Shown here: piece after piece, positions 29,769 to 37,195 of the stretch
Layout: each line of letters starts with the position of its first letter
How positions within the stretch are numbered: position 1 is the stretch's first letter
Assembly (NCBI RefSeq): GCF_020297485.1
Contig: NZ_JAIWZC010000001.1
Location: 5,084,001 to 5,148,000, forward strand
Length of the DNA stretch: 64,000 nucleotides
Reading direction: 5' to 3'
DNA from: Enterocloster clostridioformis
GTDB lineage: Bacteria; Bacillota; Clostridia; Lachnospirales; Lachnospiraceae
Position numbers and translations under genes: made by a program
Notes under the pieces: generated by a model
Told to the model about the DNA's origin: nothing
The model's input: only the letters and a program-made list of their open reading frames with translations
Database searches by the model: none

Positions 29769-29796
29769 CCCTCTCGGCCAGAAAAGACCGGGAGGG
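29769..29796 (+). terminator. Hairpin after DUF3846
   Basis: CCCTC-t-CGG / CCG-g-GAGGG with a ten-base loop, followed by CTTGGTTT. Moderate terminator. Confidence 0.55.
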
Positions 29797-29818
29797 CTTG
29801 GTTTAACAGGAGGAGCCT

Positions 29819-30010
29819 ATGGGACACAGAAAGATGCCTGCTTATGGCGAGAGGGAACACGGCGGCAGATACATTCTGGATGAATACGAATGGTCAAGAA
29901 ACCACTGCAGGGCGGTGACCATCCGCAGATGGAAAAGGGACCTGAAAAAGAAAGCCAGAGCGCATAACCGCAGGTTGATGCATCTGACAATACAGGGCGA
30001 AGCCGATTAG
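29819..30010 (+). CDS. Small basic protein
   Basis: 63 aa, excellent SD ACAGGAGGAG. MGHRKMPAYGEREHGGRYIL then a Trp/Arg/Lys-rich second half (VTIRRWKRDLKKKARAHNRR). Highly basic C-terminal helix suggests nucleic-acid binding. No family recognised. It has no promoter cassette of its own and is followed by a palindrome that also serves the convergent leftward gene. Confidence 0.55.
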   Translation: MGHRKMPAYGEREHGGRYILDEYEWSRNHCRAVTIRRWKRDLKKKARAHNRRLMHLTIQGEAD

Positions 30011-30174
30011 ACGGAAAATGGGGGCCTCAAAAGAATGAGAACCCCCTTCCAGTTTACTGTATATTAGCTCTGGAAAGCAACAATAGCAAGGAGAACCGCC
30101 GCCATAATGTACACAAACATCTGGCAGCGGTTTTGTGTATCATACCAAACCCAAACAGGGGATACGAGGCAGAG

Positions 30175-30192
30175 CCCCAGCCTCTGCTGGGG
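30175..30192. terminator. Palindrome between convergent genes
   Basis: CCCCAGC-CTCT-GCTGGGG, between the + strand gene ending at 30010 and the - strand gene ending at 30210. Symmetric, so it could terminate both. It resembles the end hairpin of the IS200 element at 34219 (CCCCAGC-AGA-GCTGGGG), so a relic of such an end is possible. Confidence 0.45.
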
Positions 30193-30209
30193 AGCCTCTG
30201 GGGGATTCC

Positions 30210-30461
30210 TTAGAAGAAATCCCTCCTGCTCATGCCGACCTCGTTCAGTCGTTCCTCCATGCTGTGGTAGTGCCAATCCTCTTCCTCTTCTTCGTCCTCT
30301 TCCTCAAGCTCCTCTGGGAAAGGGTCGTGCCGCCATCCGGCTTTCTGGTATTCTTCTTCCCGGATGTCGTTGCGGTCGTAAATGTCCAGCTCGTATTCTT
30401 CTTCAAGCTCTGCGATGCGGTTTTCGATTGCGGTTTCAACTTCTGTAATGGTCTTTTTCAT
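30210..30461 (-). CDS. Small acidic coiled protein on the minus strand
   Basis: 83 aa, the only clear leftward gene inside the phage. ATG at 30461 follows CGGAGG on the minus strand. MKKTITEVETAIENRIAELE forms a helix, the middle is EEYELDIYDRNDIREEEYQK, and the last third is very acidic (EELEEEDEEEEEDWHYH). It has its own copy of the promoter cassette on the minus strand at 30512-30540. Acidic small phage proteins can be DNA mimics, but nothing proves that here. Confidence 0.65.
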   Translation of the reverse strand: MKKTITEVETAIENRIAELEEEYELDIYDRNDIREEEYQKAGWRHDPFPEELEEEDEEEEEDWHYHSMEERLNEVGMSRRDFF

Positions 30462-30511
30462 GGTTTTTGTCCTCCGTTTTTGGTTTGGCTTTCTTTGCTT
30501 TCGTTGTGTGT

Positions 30512-30540
30512 ATAATGCCGCAGAAACACATATATAGCAA
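30512..30540 (-). promoter_or_regulatory. Promoter cassette, minus-strand copy
   Basis: On the minus strand: TTGCTA, 17 bp ending CTGCGG, CATTAT, then ACACACAACGAAAG, matching cassette 8 (ACAGTCACAACGAAGG) downstream of the -10. It faces the leftward gene at 30461 and is back to back with cassette 4. Confidence 0.65.
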
Positions 30541-30610
30541 GTCAATCAGGGGTCATATATGTACCAAACATGAGGGGCGAAGATCGTTGATAATATGACG
30601 TTTTATGGCC

Positions 30611-30639
30611 TTGCTATCACAGGGCAGTGACGGTAATAT
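30611..30639 (+). promoter_or_regulatory. Promoter cassette 4
   Basis: GGCC-TTGCTA, 17 bp ending GTGACGG, TAATAT, ACAGCTACCAAAACGAAAGGGG. Drives the genes at 30670 and 30892; divergent from the minus-strand cassette. Confidence 0.8.
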
Positions 30640-30669
30640 ACAGCTACCAAAACGAAAGGGGCAAAGAAC

Positions 30670-30876
30670 ATGGAACGCTACACTTACGAGATCACCTTTA
30701 CACGGCTGGATGGACAGCCGGATGAAATCCAGCAGCACACCAGCGAGGAGCTGGCAAGAGAATGCTTCCGGCTTTTCGATGAGCCGGACAGCGCAGAGAT
30801 GTACAGCAAAATTGAACTTAGCCGCCATGACTGGGAGACAGGCATGGATGAGATTCTGGAAACGATGACATTCTGA
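30670..30876 (+). CDS. Small hypothetical protein
   Basis: 68 aa behind cassette 4, SD AAAGGGG. MERYTYEITFTRLDGQPDEI and LARECFRLFDEPDSAEMYSK suggest a small alpha/beta fold. The pattern (E-ITFTR-DG, -A-ECFRLF, YSKIEL) is seen in short accessory proteins of gut Firmicutes mobile elements. Function unknown. Co-transcribed with the next gene, 15 bases downstream. Confidence 0.6.
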   Translation: MERYTYEITFTRLDGQPDEIQQHTSEELARECFRLFDEPDSAEMYSKIELSRHDWETGMDEILETMTF

Positions 30877-30891
30877 GAGGAGGAAAATACG

Positions 30892-31152
30892 ATGACCTAC
30901 ACAAAAATCAACCTTTACCTTGCAAACGGAATTCCGGAGGCACTCAGTAACCTCTGGTACGGAAGCGACAGCGCGGTGGTCGAGATCAGGGATGCTGTTG
31001 AGGATGCGAAGAACGGCAAAGACCTTCTGAACCGCATCCAGAAGATGAAGCTCCTGCGGAAATTCACCCTCGACAGGGAGACCGACAAGCGAATCCGCTT
31101 CAAGGGAACGGACTGCTGGGGCAATGTAAGCTACCTCGAAATCATCCGCTAA
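30892..31152 (+). CDS. Small hypothetical protein
   Basis: 86 aa, SD GAGAGGAGGA. TKINLYLANGIPEALSNLWY, VVEIRDAVEDAKNGKDLLNR and TDCWGNVSYLEIIR. Looks like a compact globular protein; no family I can name. Second gene of the cassette 4 unit. Confidence 0.6.
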   Translation: MTYTKINLYLANGIPEALSNLWYGSDSAVVEIRDAVEDAKNGKDLLNRIQKMKLLRKFTLDRETDKRIRFKGTDCWGNVSYLEIIR

Positions 31153-31281
31153 AGGCAAGACCGACAGGCGCAAGGGGCTGGAAATGACCAGCCTTTTGCT
31201 CGTGTCTGTCTTCCGAAAGCCGGCATGAAAAGCACATAAATATGACAATTACAGGGCTTGATGATCGTGTAGTTTAGCCGC

Positions 31282-31310
31282 TTGATAGTGCTCCGAGGTG
31301 ACGGTAATAT
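31282..31310 (+). promoter_or_regulatory. Promoter cassette 5
   Basis: GATCGTGTAGTTTAGCCGC upstream, TTGATA, 17 bp, TAATAT, then ACAGTCACCGAAAGGGG. GTGAC/GTCAC can pair across the -10. Drives the gene at 31355. Confidence 0.85.
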
Positions 31311-31354
31311 ACAGTCACCGAAAGGGGAAAACAACAAAAATGGAGGATACGACA

Positions 31355-31816
31355 ATGACGAAGAACGAAGAACGCATCAATAAACTTTTCAGGGAACTGG
31401 TACCGGAGACGGGCAAGGCAGACAGCCTCGCAGGGGAGCTGGTAAGGGCAATGAGCCGCATCGGATACCGCTTTTACAACGACGGCGACCAGCTGGGCAT
31501 CGGCTACGGCAAGGAAACCTGCAACCCTGCAGGGCGGTTCCTTGGAGTCAAGGGCAACGACAAAATCGCAAAGCTGACTGCAGATGCCTGGGCAGTCTAC
31601 AGCGAGGAAGCCTACGAAAAGGTTCTGGACATCCTTTGCGGAGCGGTTGCCGACTATGTCGAGCAGAACCCAGACCTTAGAAACCAGCCGACCGAAGACA
31701 TGTGGGACTTCAAGGATGAGGAAGAAGACCAGGATGATGACTGGGATGAGGAAGAAGATGACTGGGACGAAGAGGACTACGACGAAGAGGACTATGACGA
31801 GGAAGAAGACTACTAA
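31355..31816 (+). CDS. Hypothetical protein with Asp/Glu/Tyr/Trp repeat tail
   Basis: 153 aa from ATG 31355, eight bases after GGAGG (an ATG at 31340 overlaps that SD). Residues 1-115 are globular: NEERINKLFRELVPETGKAD, VRAMSRIGYRFYNDGDQLGI, ETCNPAGRFLGVKG. The last ~35 residues are a repetitive acidic tail (DDWDEEEDDWDEEDYDEEDY). No family known. The tail may mimic nucleic acid or bind a basic partner. Single-gene unit under cassette 5. Confidence 0.6.
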   Translation: MTKNEERINKLFRELVPETGKADSLAGELVRAMSRIGYRFYNDGDQLGIGYGKETCNPAGRFLGVKGNDKIAKLTADAWAVYSEEAYEKVLDILCGAVADYVEQNPDLRNQPTEDMWDFKDEEEDQDDDWDEEEDDWDEEDYDEEDYDEEEDY

Positions 31817-31914
31817 GCCAGAGAAACACATGGGGCTTGCCGGAAAACGGCAGCCCTTTTCTTCTACCGTAATACTCACAGTTCTGATTTCCAATCTTTG
31901 TGTAGTATAGCCGC

Positions 31915-31943
31915 TTGATAGTGTGTGGAAGTGACGGTAATAT
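31915..31943 (+). promoter_or_regulatory. Promoter cassette 6
   Basis: TTGTGTAGTATAGCCGC, TTGATA, 17 bp, TAATAT, GCACATACCGAAACGG. Drives genes at 31988 and probably 32308. Confidence 0.85.
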
Positions 31944-31987
31944 GCACATACCGAAACGGAAAACCAAGAAAAACGGAGGAAAATACC

Positions 31988-32179
31988 ATGAAGAAGAACA
32001 TCACCAAGGAAGAGGAAAAAGCCCTGCTGGAGATCGCCAAGCGCCTGATGGCAGCGGTAGACAGCCGGGGCGACCTCGAAGCCCGCGACAATGACAGCGA
32101 GGACTTCATCGAGGTTCCGGTCTGGGGCATCCAGAAAGCAATGGAAGAAGCCTACCTGCTGGGACGGATGAGCAGATAA
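31988..32179 (+). CDS. Small hypothetical protein
   Basis: 63 aa, SD ACGGAGG. EEEKALLEIAKRLMAAVDSR, LEARDNDSEDFIEVPVWGIQ and KAMEEAYLLGRMS: a helical protein with a conserved-looking D-EDF-EV-VW-I centre, resembling DUF6900-type small proteins. Function unknown. First gene of the cassette 6 unit. Confidence 0.6.
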   Translation: MKKNITKEEEKALLEIAKRLMAAVDSRGDLEARDNDSEDFIEVPVWGIQKAMEEAYLLGRMSR

Positions 32180-32307
32180 ACCGGCAGCCCCCGACACAGC
32201 CCCACGAAGGGGCTTGTGCCACGGGTGGCAAAACAATCCGAGTGAACCGACAACGCCCCAGACAGGGGCAGATGTGGCGGCGTGGATGCGCCAGGAAGGA
32301 GAAGCAC

Positions 32308-32514
32308 ATGGAAGAACGGATGATGGATGTCATCGTGGAAATCTACAACCACATGGACGACAGCGATAAGGATGCCTTCACGCTGGAGGATGCCGAGGAT
32401 ATGGTGGAAGACCAGATCAGGATGGATAAGGAAGCCGGACGGGAACCGCTGGCATATGACCCGCAGTTCTTCTACGATACCATTGTGGAACGCATGGAAC
32501 AGGATGCAGAGTGA
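32308..32514 (+). CDS. Small acidic hypothetical protein
   Basis: 68 aa from ATG 32308, after AGGAAGGAG. MDVIVEIYNHMDDSDKDAFT and AEDMVEDQIRMDKEAGREPL are helical and acidic. No known domain. The 128 bases in front hold two inverted G/C-rich stretches (CAGCCCC-CGA-... and GCCCCAGACAGGGGC) and no cassette, so it is likely read from cassette 6. Confidence 0.55.
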   Translation: MEERMMDVIVEIYNHMDDSDKDAFTLEDAEDMVEDQIRMDKEAGREPLAYDPQFFYDTIVERMEQDAE

Positions 32515-32563
32515 TGTACATTCTGCTTGGTATTCCGGGCGGAAGATCGTGTACTTTAGCCGC

Positions 32564-32592
32564 TTGCTATCCTTTGCACCTGACGGTAATAT
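32564..32592 (+). promoter_or_regulatory. Promoter cassette 7
   Basis: GATCGTGTACTTTAGCCGC, TTGCTA, 17 bp, TAATAT, GCACATACCGAAAGGGG. Drives the gene at 32650. Confidence 0.85.
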
Positions 32593-32649
32593 GCACATAC
32601 CGAAAGGGGAAAGCCCCAAGGGAAAAACGAAAACACGGAGGATTTTACC

Positions 32650-32934
32650 ATGAAAAAGCATTTGATTGACTTCCCGGAAAACAACATCAGCATCGAGAAC
32701 TTCTACGACAGGCTCAGACCTTGCTACGACAGCATCATGCAGTTCGGTGACAGGGTTCTGGTTGCCCAGATGAACTGGAACGGTATGCTGGAGGGAGCGG
32801 TATACGGCTTTGTGGAAGACCCAGAGGAAGGCTGGTCACCGATTGAGTGCCGACTGGAGCTTCTGAAGATTTCCGATGAGACCTACACCGATGCAGGACA
32901 CGCAATTGAATGGTGCATCAAGAACGCACATTGA
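32650..32934 (+). CDS. Small hypothetical protein
   Basis: 94 aa, SD ACGGAGG. FPENNISIENFYDRLRPCYD, GDRVLVAQMNWNGMLEGAVY and CRLELLKISDETYTDAGHAI. Compact alpha/beta protein with no family I recognise. Single-gene unit under cassette 7. Confidence 0.6.
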   Translation: MKKHLIDFPENNISIENFYDRLRPCYDSIMQFGDRVLVAQMNWNGMLEGAVYGFVEDPEEGWSPIECRLELLKISDETYTDAGHAIEWCIKNAH

Positions 32935-33046
32935 AAAAGGGCAGAGCTCCTTCGGGGGCTTTTGCTCGTAGTGGCGGATTCTTCCAGTGTGGAAATACAC
33001 ATAAATCCGACAAAAAGAGGTGTGTATGATCGTGCAGCATAGCCGC

Positions 33047-33075
33047 TTGATAGTATCCGGCAGTGACGGTAATAT
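33047..33075 (+). promoter_or_regulatory. Promoter cassette 8
   Basis: GATCGTGCAGCATAGCCGC, TTGATA, 17 bp, TAATAT, ACAGTCACAACGAAGGG. GTGAC/GTCAC pairing as in cassette 5. Drives the last accessory gene at 33134. Confidence 0.85.
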
Positions 33076-33133
33076 ACAGTCACAACGAAGGGAAAAGCCC
33101 TACGGAAAACAAAACACACGGAGGATACAGACC

Positions 33134-33511
33134 ATGACGAACAAAGCAAAAACCTACCTTAAGAACATTCAGGAAGCCGACACCGAGAAGAAGCTGATCG
33201 GCATCGAGATCGCCTTCAAGCAGGATATGACCCTCAGCTGCAACGACCTCGGAAGCCTTTGCAGGGCGGCAGAGGACAGGCGGTACAGCCTGCGGAACAA
33301 CGAGGAAACGCTGAAGCTGAAGCAGATCCTTTTCTTCCGGACGAAAGCGGAGATGGATGCCTACCACGACATGAGCCGCAAGCCGGAAGACTGGACAGCA
33401 GCGGAGATCGAGCAGCAAAGAAGCCGCTGCTGCAGCGTCTGGCAGGTCATCGAGGAAGCGGAGCTGGTCGATGAATACGAGGCTTGGAAGGAAGCCAACC
33501 CCAACGCATAA
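33134..33511 (+). CDS. Hypothetical protein
   Basis: 125 aa, SD ACGGAGG. Mostly helical: TYLKNIQEADTEKKLIGIEI, DLGSLCRAAEDRRYSLRNNE, ETLKLKQILFFRTKAEMDAY and EQQRSRCCSVWQVIEEAELV. No catalytic motif. It is the last gene before the packaging module and is closed by a terminator at 33581. Confidence 0.6.
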   Translation: MTNKAKTYLKNIQEADTEKKLIGIEIAFKQDMTLSCNDLGSLCRAAEDRRYSLRNNEETLKLKQILFFRTKAEMDAYHDMSRKPEDWTAAEIEQQRSRCCSVWQVIEEAELVDEYEAWKEANPNA

Positions 33512-33580
33512 CAGCACCCAAAAGGTACACGCCCCGAAAAGGGGATGTGCCTCGTATCCGATGTGTTTTATATAGATTTC

Positions 33581-33605
33581 AAGGACTTCTTCGGAGGTCC
33601 TTTTT
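33581..33605 (+). terminator. Terminator before the packaging module
   Basis: AAGGAC-TTCTTCGGAG-GTCCTT followed by TTTC; ends the accessory region. Confidence 0.75.
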
Positions 33606-33639
33606 CTTTACCCATTTTTGCAGAAAGGAGGAGATGCCA

Positions 33640-34116
33640 ATGGCTACCAGAGGCAGAAAACCAAAGCCGACCGCCATGAAGGAACTGGAAGGCAATCCGG
33701 GCAAGCATCCGCTGAACACCAGCGAACCGAAGCCCAACAAGAAAGCGCCGGCCTGTCCGAAGTGGCTGGAGCCGGAAGCAAAGAAAGAGTGGCGCAGACT
33801 GGCCAAACAGATGGAAGCCATCGGCATCCTGACCGAAGTGGATATGGCTGCCTTTGCCGGTTACTGTCAGGCGTATGCCCGATGGAAAGAGGCGGAGGAG
33901 TTTAGCACCCAGCACGGCACCATCGTCAAGACCCCGTCCGGGTACTGGCAGACAATTCCGCAGGTGTCCATCGCCCAGACTTATCTAAAGATCATGAACA
34001 AGTTCGCAGAGCAGTTCGGTCTGACCCCGTCCTCTCGAAGCCGGATCATTGCTTCGGACAGCGGCTCTGCGGATGCAGCCGATGAAATGGAGAACCTGCT
34101 GGGAGGTGGTAAATGA
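33640..34116 (+). CDS. terS: Terminase small subunit, P27 family
   Basis: 158 aa from ATG 33640, six bases after AAAGGAGGAG. RGRKPKPTAMKELEGNPGKH at the N-terminus, WLEPEAKKEWRRLAKQMEAI, LTEVDMAAFAGYCQAYARWK and GTIVKTPSGYWQTIPQVSIA are the P27-type small terminase pattern. It binds phage DNA and loads the large subunit for packaging. Its stop overlaps the ATG of the disrupted HNH gene that separates it from the large subunit. Confidence 0.9.
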   Translation: MATRGRKPKPTAMKELEGNPGKHPLNTSEPKPNKKAPACPKWLEPEAKKEWRRLAKQMEAIGILTEVDMAAFAGYCQAYARWKEAEEFSTQHGTIVKTPSGYWQTIPQVSIAQTYLKIMNKFAEQFGLTPSSRSRIIASDSGSADAADEMENLLGGGK

Positions 34117-34280
34117 TGATGACAAACAGGATTGAGTTGGGTGAGCATTTCTGCAGATATCGATGTGCAAACGGTCGGGAATTTCTCTTTGATAAATGTG
34201 ATTGAAACAATCTCAAACCCCCAGCAGAGCTGGGGAGACTCGTGGACGCAAGGGGCGATAAATGTAGTATCAAATTAAAA

Positions 34281-34336
34281 ACCTCCGTTGTACAATGAAT
34301 GTGGGTCTAGCAAACCACATAAAAAACAACGGAGGT
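34281..34336 (+). promoter_or_regulatory. Hairpin hiding the tnpA ribosome binding site
   Basis: ACCTCCGTTGT (34281-34291) and ACAACGGAGGT (34326-34336) pair perfectly; the right arm contains the GGAGG SD of tnpA. Translational repression by such a stem is known for IS200. Confidence 0.8.
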
Positions 34337-34340
34337 ATCC

Positions 34341-34763
34341 ATGGATAATCAAAGTTTAGCACATAGTAGATATAATTGCACGTACCATATTGTATTTATT
34401 CCAAAATATAGAAGGAAAGTGATGTTTGGAAAGTTACGAAAAGATGTAGGAGAGATATTAGGAAAAGTATGTAAAATGGAAGGAGTAACAATATTAAAAG
34501 CAGCGACCCTTCCAGAACATGTACATATGTATGTATCAATTCCGCCTAAGTTAAATGTATCAAAAACAATAGGTCGAATCAAAGGAAAGAGTGCATTAAT
34601 GATATTCGACAGACATCCAGAATATAGAGATAGAAATAATCGTCACTTTTGGGCAAGAGGATACTATTGCGAAACGGTAGGTAACGTTAATGAAGAAACA
34701 ATAAAACAATATATACAAGAACAATACGAAAGAGATCGCTTAGAAGGGGACTCAGAAAAGTAA
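34341..34763 (+). CDS. tnpA: IS200-type Y1 transposase
   Basis: 140 aa, the normal length. TYHIVFIPKYRRKVMFGKLR at the N-terminus, the HUH metal motif in EHVHMYVSIPPKLNVSKTIG near residue 60, and the catalytic-tyrosine helix ETIKQYIQEQ near residue 125. It cuts and joins single-stranded DNA at the element's end hairpins. Intact, so the element may be active. No TnpB gene is present. Translation is probably kept low by the upstream SD hairpin; a GCCGCTT-TT-AAGCGGC stem follows the stop. Confidence 0.92.
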   Translation: MDNQSLAHSRYNCTYHIVFIPKYRRKVMFGKLRKDVGEILGKVCKMEGVTILKAATLPEHVHMYVSIPPKLNVSKTIGRIKGKSALMIFDRHPEYRDRNNRHFWARGYYCETVGNVNEETIKQYIQEQYERDRLEGDSEK

Positions 34764-35329
34764 AAAAGAGCCGCTTTTAAGCGGCCACCAGTAACTAAAG
34801 GAATGGTTTGTTAGACCGCCTTCAGGCGGAAATGCAATGCGCCCTGGAAGGGCAAACCCAAACCACCAGCAGAGCTGGTGGTACTGACTTTGACGTTCTT
34901 CCAAGATAAAATCTGCACGGTTGATGAGCGGGGATATGTAACTACCAATAGAAAAAAAGATATGGTATCTCATTTGCTGCTCAATGTGGGAAACGAAGTT
35001 GTAGTGGATCATATCAACGGCAATCCGTTTGACAACCGCCGTTGTAATCTGCGAGTGGCTACCAATGTGCAGAATCACTGGAATTATAGGCTGTCAGACA
35101 GAAACACAACTGGCTACAAAGGGATTTACAAGGATAAACGCACTGAAAAATATCATGCCCGCATCTGTGAGCATGGTAGAAGACATTATCTTGGGGCGTA
35201 TGCCACAGCTGAGGAAGCTGCGGTGGCTTATGACAAAGCAGCGAGAAAGTTCTTCGGTGATTTTGCAACACTAAATTTTCCTGAGAAAGACGAACAGGGA
35301 TGCAATCTGGAAAGAGAGGCGGTGTAACA

Positions 35330-36955
35330 GTGGCAGAAACAAGACCCAAAAACTATCCGAAACTGAAAGACTACAGGCCTAGTCGGTTCATGCTTCCGAC
35401 CTGCCACTATGATGCTGCAAAAGCAGACCGGGCAGTGACCTTTATTGAAAACCTGCGTCATACCAAAGGCAAGTGGGCGGGCAAGCGGTTCTGGCTGCTT
35501 CCTTGGCAGGAGCAGATCATCCGGGATGTGTTTGGCATTGTGGATGAGCGTGGCAACCGTCAGTTTCGCACGGCTTATGTCGAAATCGGTAAGAAGAACG
35601 GCAAGTCCGAACTTGCCGCTGCGGTGGCTCTGTATCTGCTTTTTGCCGATAACGAACCCTCTGCCGAAGTCTATGGTGCTGCGGCTGACCGCCAGCAGGC
35701 GTCCATCGTTTTTGATGTAGCCCACCAGATGGTGCAGATGACCCCGGCACTTTTGAAACGGTGCAAGATCATGGCGGCAACGAAGCGTATCGTGAATTAC
35801 GGCAATGCAGGATTCTATCAAGTCCTGTCGGCCGAAGTCGGCACGAAGCACGGTTTGAACGTGTCGGGTCTGGTGCTGGATGAGGTTCATGCCCAGCCCA
35901 ACCGAAAGCTCTATGATGTCCTTACCAAAGGTTCCGGTGATGCCCGTGAACAGCCGTTGTTCTTCCTGATCACCACGGCCGGTACGGACAAGGAGAGCAT
36001 CTGTTACGAGCTCCACATGAAGGCACTTGACCTGTTGGCCGGACGTAAGATCGACCACACCTTTTACCCCGTGGTCTATGGTCTGACAGATGAAGATGAC
36101 TGGCACGATGAAGCCAACTGGTATAAGGCAAATCCCTCATTGGGGCAGACCATTCAGATCCAGCGTGTCCGGGATGCGTATCAGGAAGCACTGGATAACC
36201 CCGCAGAGGAGAACGTATTTAAGCAGCTCCGTCTGAACATGTGGGTGTCCTCGCTGACCCGGTTCATTCCCGAACACATCTACAACCTCGGCAATCAGCC
36301 AATCGACCTGGAAGCCCTCAAGGGCCGTGACTGCTATGGCGGACTGGACTTGTCCAGCACCGGAGACATCACGGCTTTTGTGCTGATGTTCCCTCCAAGA
36401 ACCTCGGAGGAGAAATACATCATGCTCCCGTTTTTCTGGATTCCGGAGGATACGATCCCCCAGCGTGTGCGCAGGGCATCCGTTCCGTATGATGTCTGGT
36501 ACCAGCAGGGCTACCTGATGGCGACAGAAGGCAATGTCATCCACTACGGATTTATCGAAAAGGTCATCGAGGAGCTGGGCAAGACCTATCACATTCTGGA
36601 GATTGCCTTTGACCGATGGGGAGCGGTGCAGATGACCCAGAACCTTGAGGGGATGGGATTCACGGTCGTACCTTTCGGACAGGGCTTCAAAGATATGAGC
36701 CCTCCCACCAAGGAGTTCTACAAGCTCCTGATGGAGGGCAACATCGTCCACGGCGGCAACCCGGTCATGGCATGGATGGCCGGCAACGTAGTTGTGGACA
36801 CCGACCCGGCAGGCAACATCAAGCCGACCAAGGCAAAGTCGCCGGAGAAGATTGACGGTATCGTCGCTGCGATCATGGCACTGGACCGCTGCATCCGAAA
36901 CGAAGGACAGCAGCAGGGAAGCGTCTACGATGAGCGTGACATGATCGTTTTTTGA
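35330..36955 (+). CDS. terL: Terminase large subunit
   Basis: 541 aa; GTG start at 35330, after AGAGAGGCGG and one base after the HNH stop. ATPase: VEIGKKNGKSELAAAVALYL (Walker A) near residue 85, NVSGLVLDEVHAQPNRKLYD (Walker B) near 180, then LITTAG. Nuclease: CYGGLDLSSTGDITAFVLMF near 340, EIAFDRWGAVQMTQNLEGMG, and KSPEKIDGIVAAIMALDRCI at the C-terminus. Packages DNA into the prohead with TerS and the portal. Matches the HK97-like Terminase_1 family in length. Confidence 0.93.
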   Translation: MAETRPKNYPKLKDYRPSRFMLPTCHYDAAKADRAVTFIENLRHTKGKWAGKRFWLLPWQEQIIRDVFGIVDERGNRQFRTAYVEIGKKNGKSELAAAVALYLLFADNEPSAEVYGAAADRQQASIVFDVAHQMVQMTPALLKRCKIMAATKRIVNYGNAGFYQVLSAEVGTKHGLNVSGLVLDEVHAQPNRKLYDVLTKGSGDAREQPLFFLITTAGTDKESICYELHMKALDLLAGRKIDHTFYPVVYGLTDEDDWHDEANWYKANPSLGQTIQIQRVRDAYQEALDNPAEENVFKQLRLNMWVSSLTRFIPEHIYNLGNQPIDLEALKGRDCYGGLDLSSTGDITAFVLMFPPRTSEEKYIMLPFFWIPEDTIPQRVRRASVPYDVWYQQGYLMATEGNVIHYGFIEKVIEELGKTYHILEIAFDRWGAVQMTQNLEGMGFTVVPFGQGFKDMSPPTKEFYKLLMEGNIVHGGNPVMAWMAGNVVVDTDPAGNIKPTKAKSPEKIDGIVAAIMALDRCIRNEGQQQGSVYDERDMIVF

Positions 36956-36979
36956 TAGGAAGATTTGGAGGAAAAAGCT

Positions 36980-37195
36980 ATGAAGTATCTGATGAGTGCA
37001 GAATGGTGGAAGGCAGCCGGCATCCGTGCGGTGAAGACCATGTGTCAGACCGGCGCGGCTCTGGTCGTGACACAACTTCCCGGCGGCAGTGTGGACTGGG
37101 TCGCTGTTGGCAGTGCCGCTATCGTGGCTGGCGTTGCTTCGCTCGGTACCAGCCTTGCCGGTCTGCCGGAGCTGGAGAAAGGGGATAATGCCTAA
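36980..37195 (+). CDS. r1t-type holin-like protein in the packaging cluster
   Basis: 71 aa, SD TTGGAGG. AAGIRAVKTMCQTGAALVVT and VDWVAVGSAAIVAGVASLGT are two membrane segments separated by a short PGG turn, with LAGLPEL near the end; this is the r1t holin pattern. It stands between the large terminase and portal genes, away from the lysis genes at 58.7 kb, which contain a second holin. It overlaps the portal start by one base. Such an early position is seen in other Clostridia prophages, from memory; its role in lysis is not shown. Confidence 0.75.
   Translation: MKYLMSAEWWKAAGIRAVKTMCQTGAALVVTQLPGGSVDWVAVGSAAIVAGVASLGTSLAGLPELEKGDNA

Larger units (their letters stand above)
34204..34898 (+). 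mobile_element. IS200/IS605-family element (tnpA only)
   Basis: About 696 bp inserted in the HNH gene; the exact edge is ambiguous by one T. Subterminal hairpins are present at both ends: CCCCAGC-AGA-GCTGGGG (34219-34235) and ACCACCAGC-AGA-GCTGGTGGT (34862-34882). No inverted terminal repeats and no target duplication, as expected for Y1 transposition; the left flank ends TGATT. The DNA is much more A+T-rich than the phage, so arrival is recent. Three further hairpins (34770, 34818, about 34839) follow tnpA. Confidence 0.88.
34113..35327 (+). pseudogene. HNH/AP2 homing endonuclease gene split by an IS200 element
   Basis: The first 30 codons (MMMTNRIELGEHFCRYRCAN-GREFLFDKCD) end at 34202 and the rest resumes in frame at 34899 (FQDKICTVDERGYVTTNRKK). 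Removing 34203-34898 (696 bases) restores a 172-aa protein with VVVDHINGNPFDNRRCNLRV (HNH) and GYKGIYKDKRTEKYHARICE (AP2-like). As it stands the N-terminal part stops at a TGA in the IS end and the C-terminal part lacks a start. The gene sits between the terminase subunit genes, a common site for homing nucleases. Confidence 0.85.

Noticed and set aside
25038..33075. CRISPR-like array, since similar sequences recur at intervals
   Set aside because: Units are hundreds of bases apart, always before genes, and have promoter structure; there are no short regular repeats and no cas genes.
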